The notes under the pieces are model-generated. The model saw only the letters and a list, made by a program, of their open reading frames with translations. It was not told the DNA's origin and searched no databases. This document shows positions 22,254 through 22,408 of a DNA stretch of 22,408 nucleotides, piece by piece (the stretch's first letter is position 1; every line of letters begins with the position of its first letter). This stretch comes from JACMPA01 sp035564115. GTDB taxonomy: Bacteria > Patescibacteriota > Saccharimonadia > Saccharimonadales > UBA4665. The DNA is taken from the NCBI GenBank assembly GCA_035564115.1, contig DATMTN010000022.1, positions 1 through 22,408 on the forward strand, in the 5' to 3' direction. The position numbers and the translations under genes were made by a program.

Positions 22254-22408
22254 CGTATTAAGGGATAAGAATTGCTCAAAACTGGGGTTCTAAATCCATC
22301 AATCAGTCGTATGTTAAGCCCCCCAGAAATACCCGATATCAATGGACGAAATAGTGTTTTACGATAACACGTCGATTAGTGGGCCGGACAACCAGCAAGT
22401 TTAATCAC
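22254..22408. other. Right-end intergenic stretch without a supported gene
   Basis: Both strands are broken by stops. The best opening is a 31-codon frame from a TTG at 22272 with AAGGGA upstream, ending TAA at 22365-22367. It resembles nothing known. I see no tRNA, terminator or operator here. Confidence 0.4.

Noticed and set aside
22272..22367. 31-codon frame from TTG with AAGGGA upstream
   Set aside because: Too short, unusual start, no recognisable product, and no conservation can be tested here.

Overview
The window is a chromosomal segment with compact gene packing (gene-to-gene overlaps, a 12-bp divergent spacer, no gene-free stretch over 200 bp). TGA is used as a normal stop. It contains a prepilin-like protein with a G/FxxxE leader, an orphan VirD4/TraD-like ATPase, short versions of HrcA and TilS, and no insertion sequences. 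Together these fit a Patescibacteria (CPR) genome, most likely Candidatus Saccharibacteria (TM7). This assignment is an inference from gene content and protein style; no marker phylogeny was possible.

Region 1 (minus strand, 8140 to 1) is a chaperone block. In transcription order it holds a guanylate kinase-like gene, hrcA, a 103-aa unknown gene, grpE, an NlpC/P60 peptidase, dnaK, a strong terminator, cutA, three unknown genes, dnaJ, and probably the first codons of another gene at the left edge. Four CIRCE operators (one at hrcA, two at dnaK, one at dnaJ) overlap sigma70-type promoters, so the DnaK/DnaJ/GrpE machine looks like a self-repressed HrcA regulon. The NlpC/P60 gene and the 103-aa gene are carried in the same transcript.

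Region 2 (plus strand, 8179 to 11163) holds bcp peroxiredoxin, then a secreted or envelope cluster behind its own consensus promoter: a prepilin-like protein, an O-antigen ligase/polymerase-like membrane protein, and a VanY-type D,D-carboxypeptidase with a signal peptide.

Region 3 (minus strand, 20124 to 11160) holds tilS, ftsH, the VirD4/TraD-like ATPase, murJ and lepA: tRNA decoding, membrane proteolysis, a DNA or substrate-translocating ATPase, lipid II flipping and translation. Its last gene, lepA, converges on the VanY gene and both stop codons share one CTAG.

Region 4 (plus strand, 20137 to 22408) holds two tandem histidine phosphatases, a TauE/SafE permease, a structured 150-nt leader or possible ncRNA, a tRNA-Met(CAU) with encoded CCA, and a terminator. 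The last 150 bases show no convincing gene.

Two regulatory themes stand out. First, many genes have a -10 hexamer placed so that the predicted transcript starts 0 to 4 nt before the ATG (leaderless), while dnaK, ftsH, murJ and the prepilin gene keep clear Shine-Dalgarno leaders. Second, a non-CIRCE TTAGGC/GCCTAA motif recurs at two intergenic sites more than 17 kb apart.
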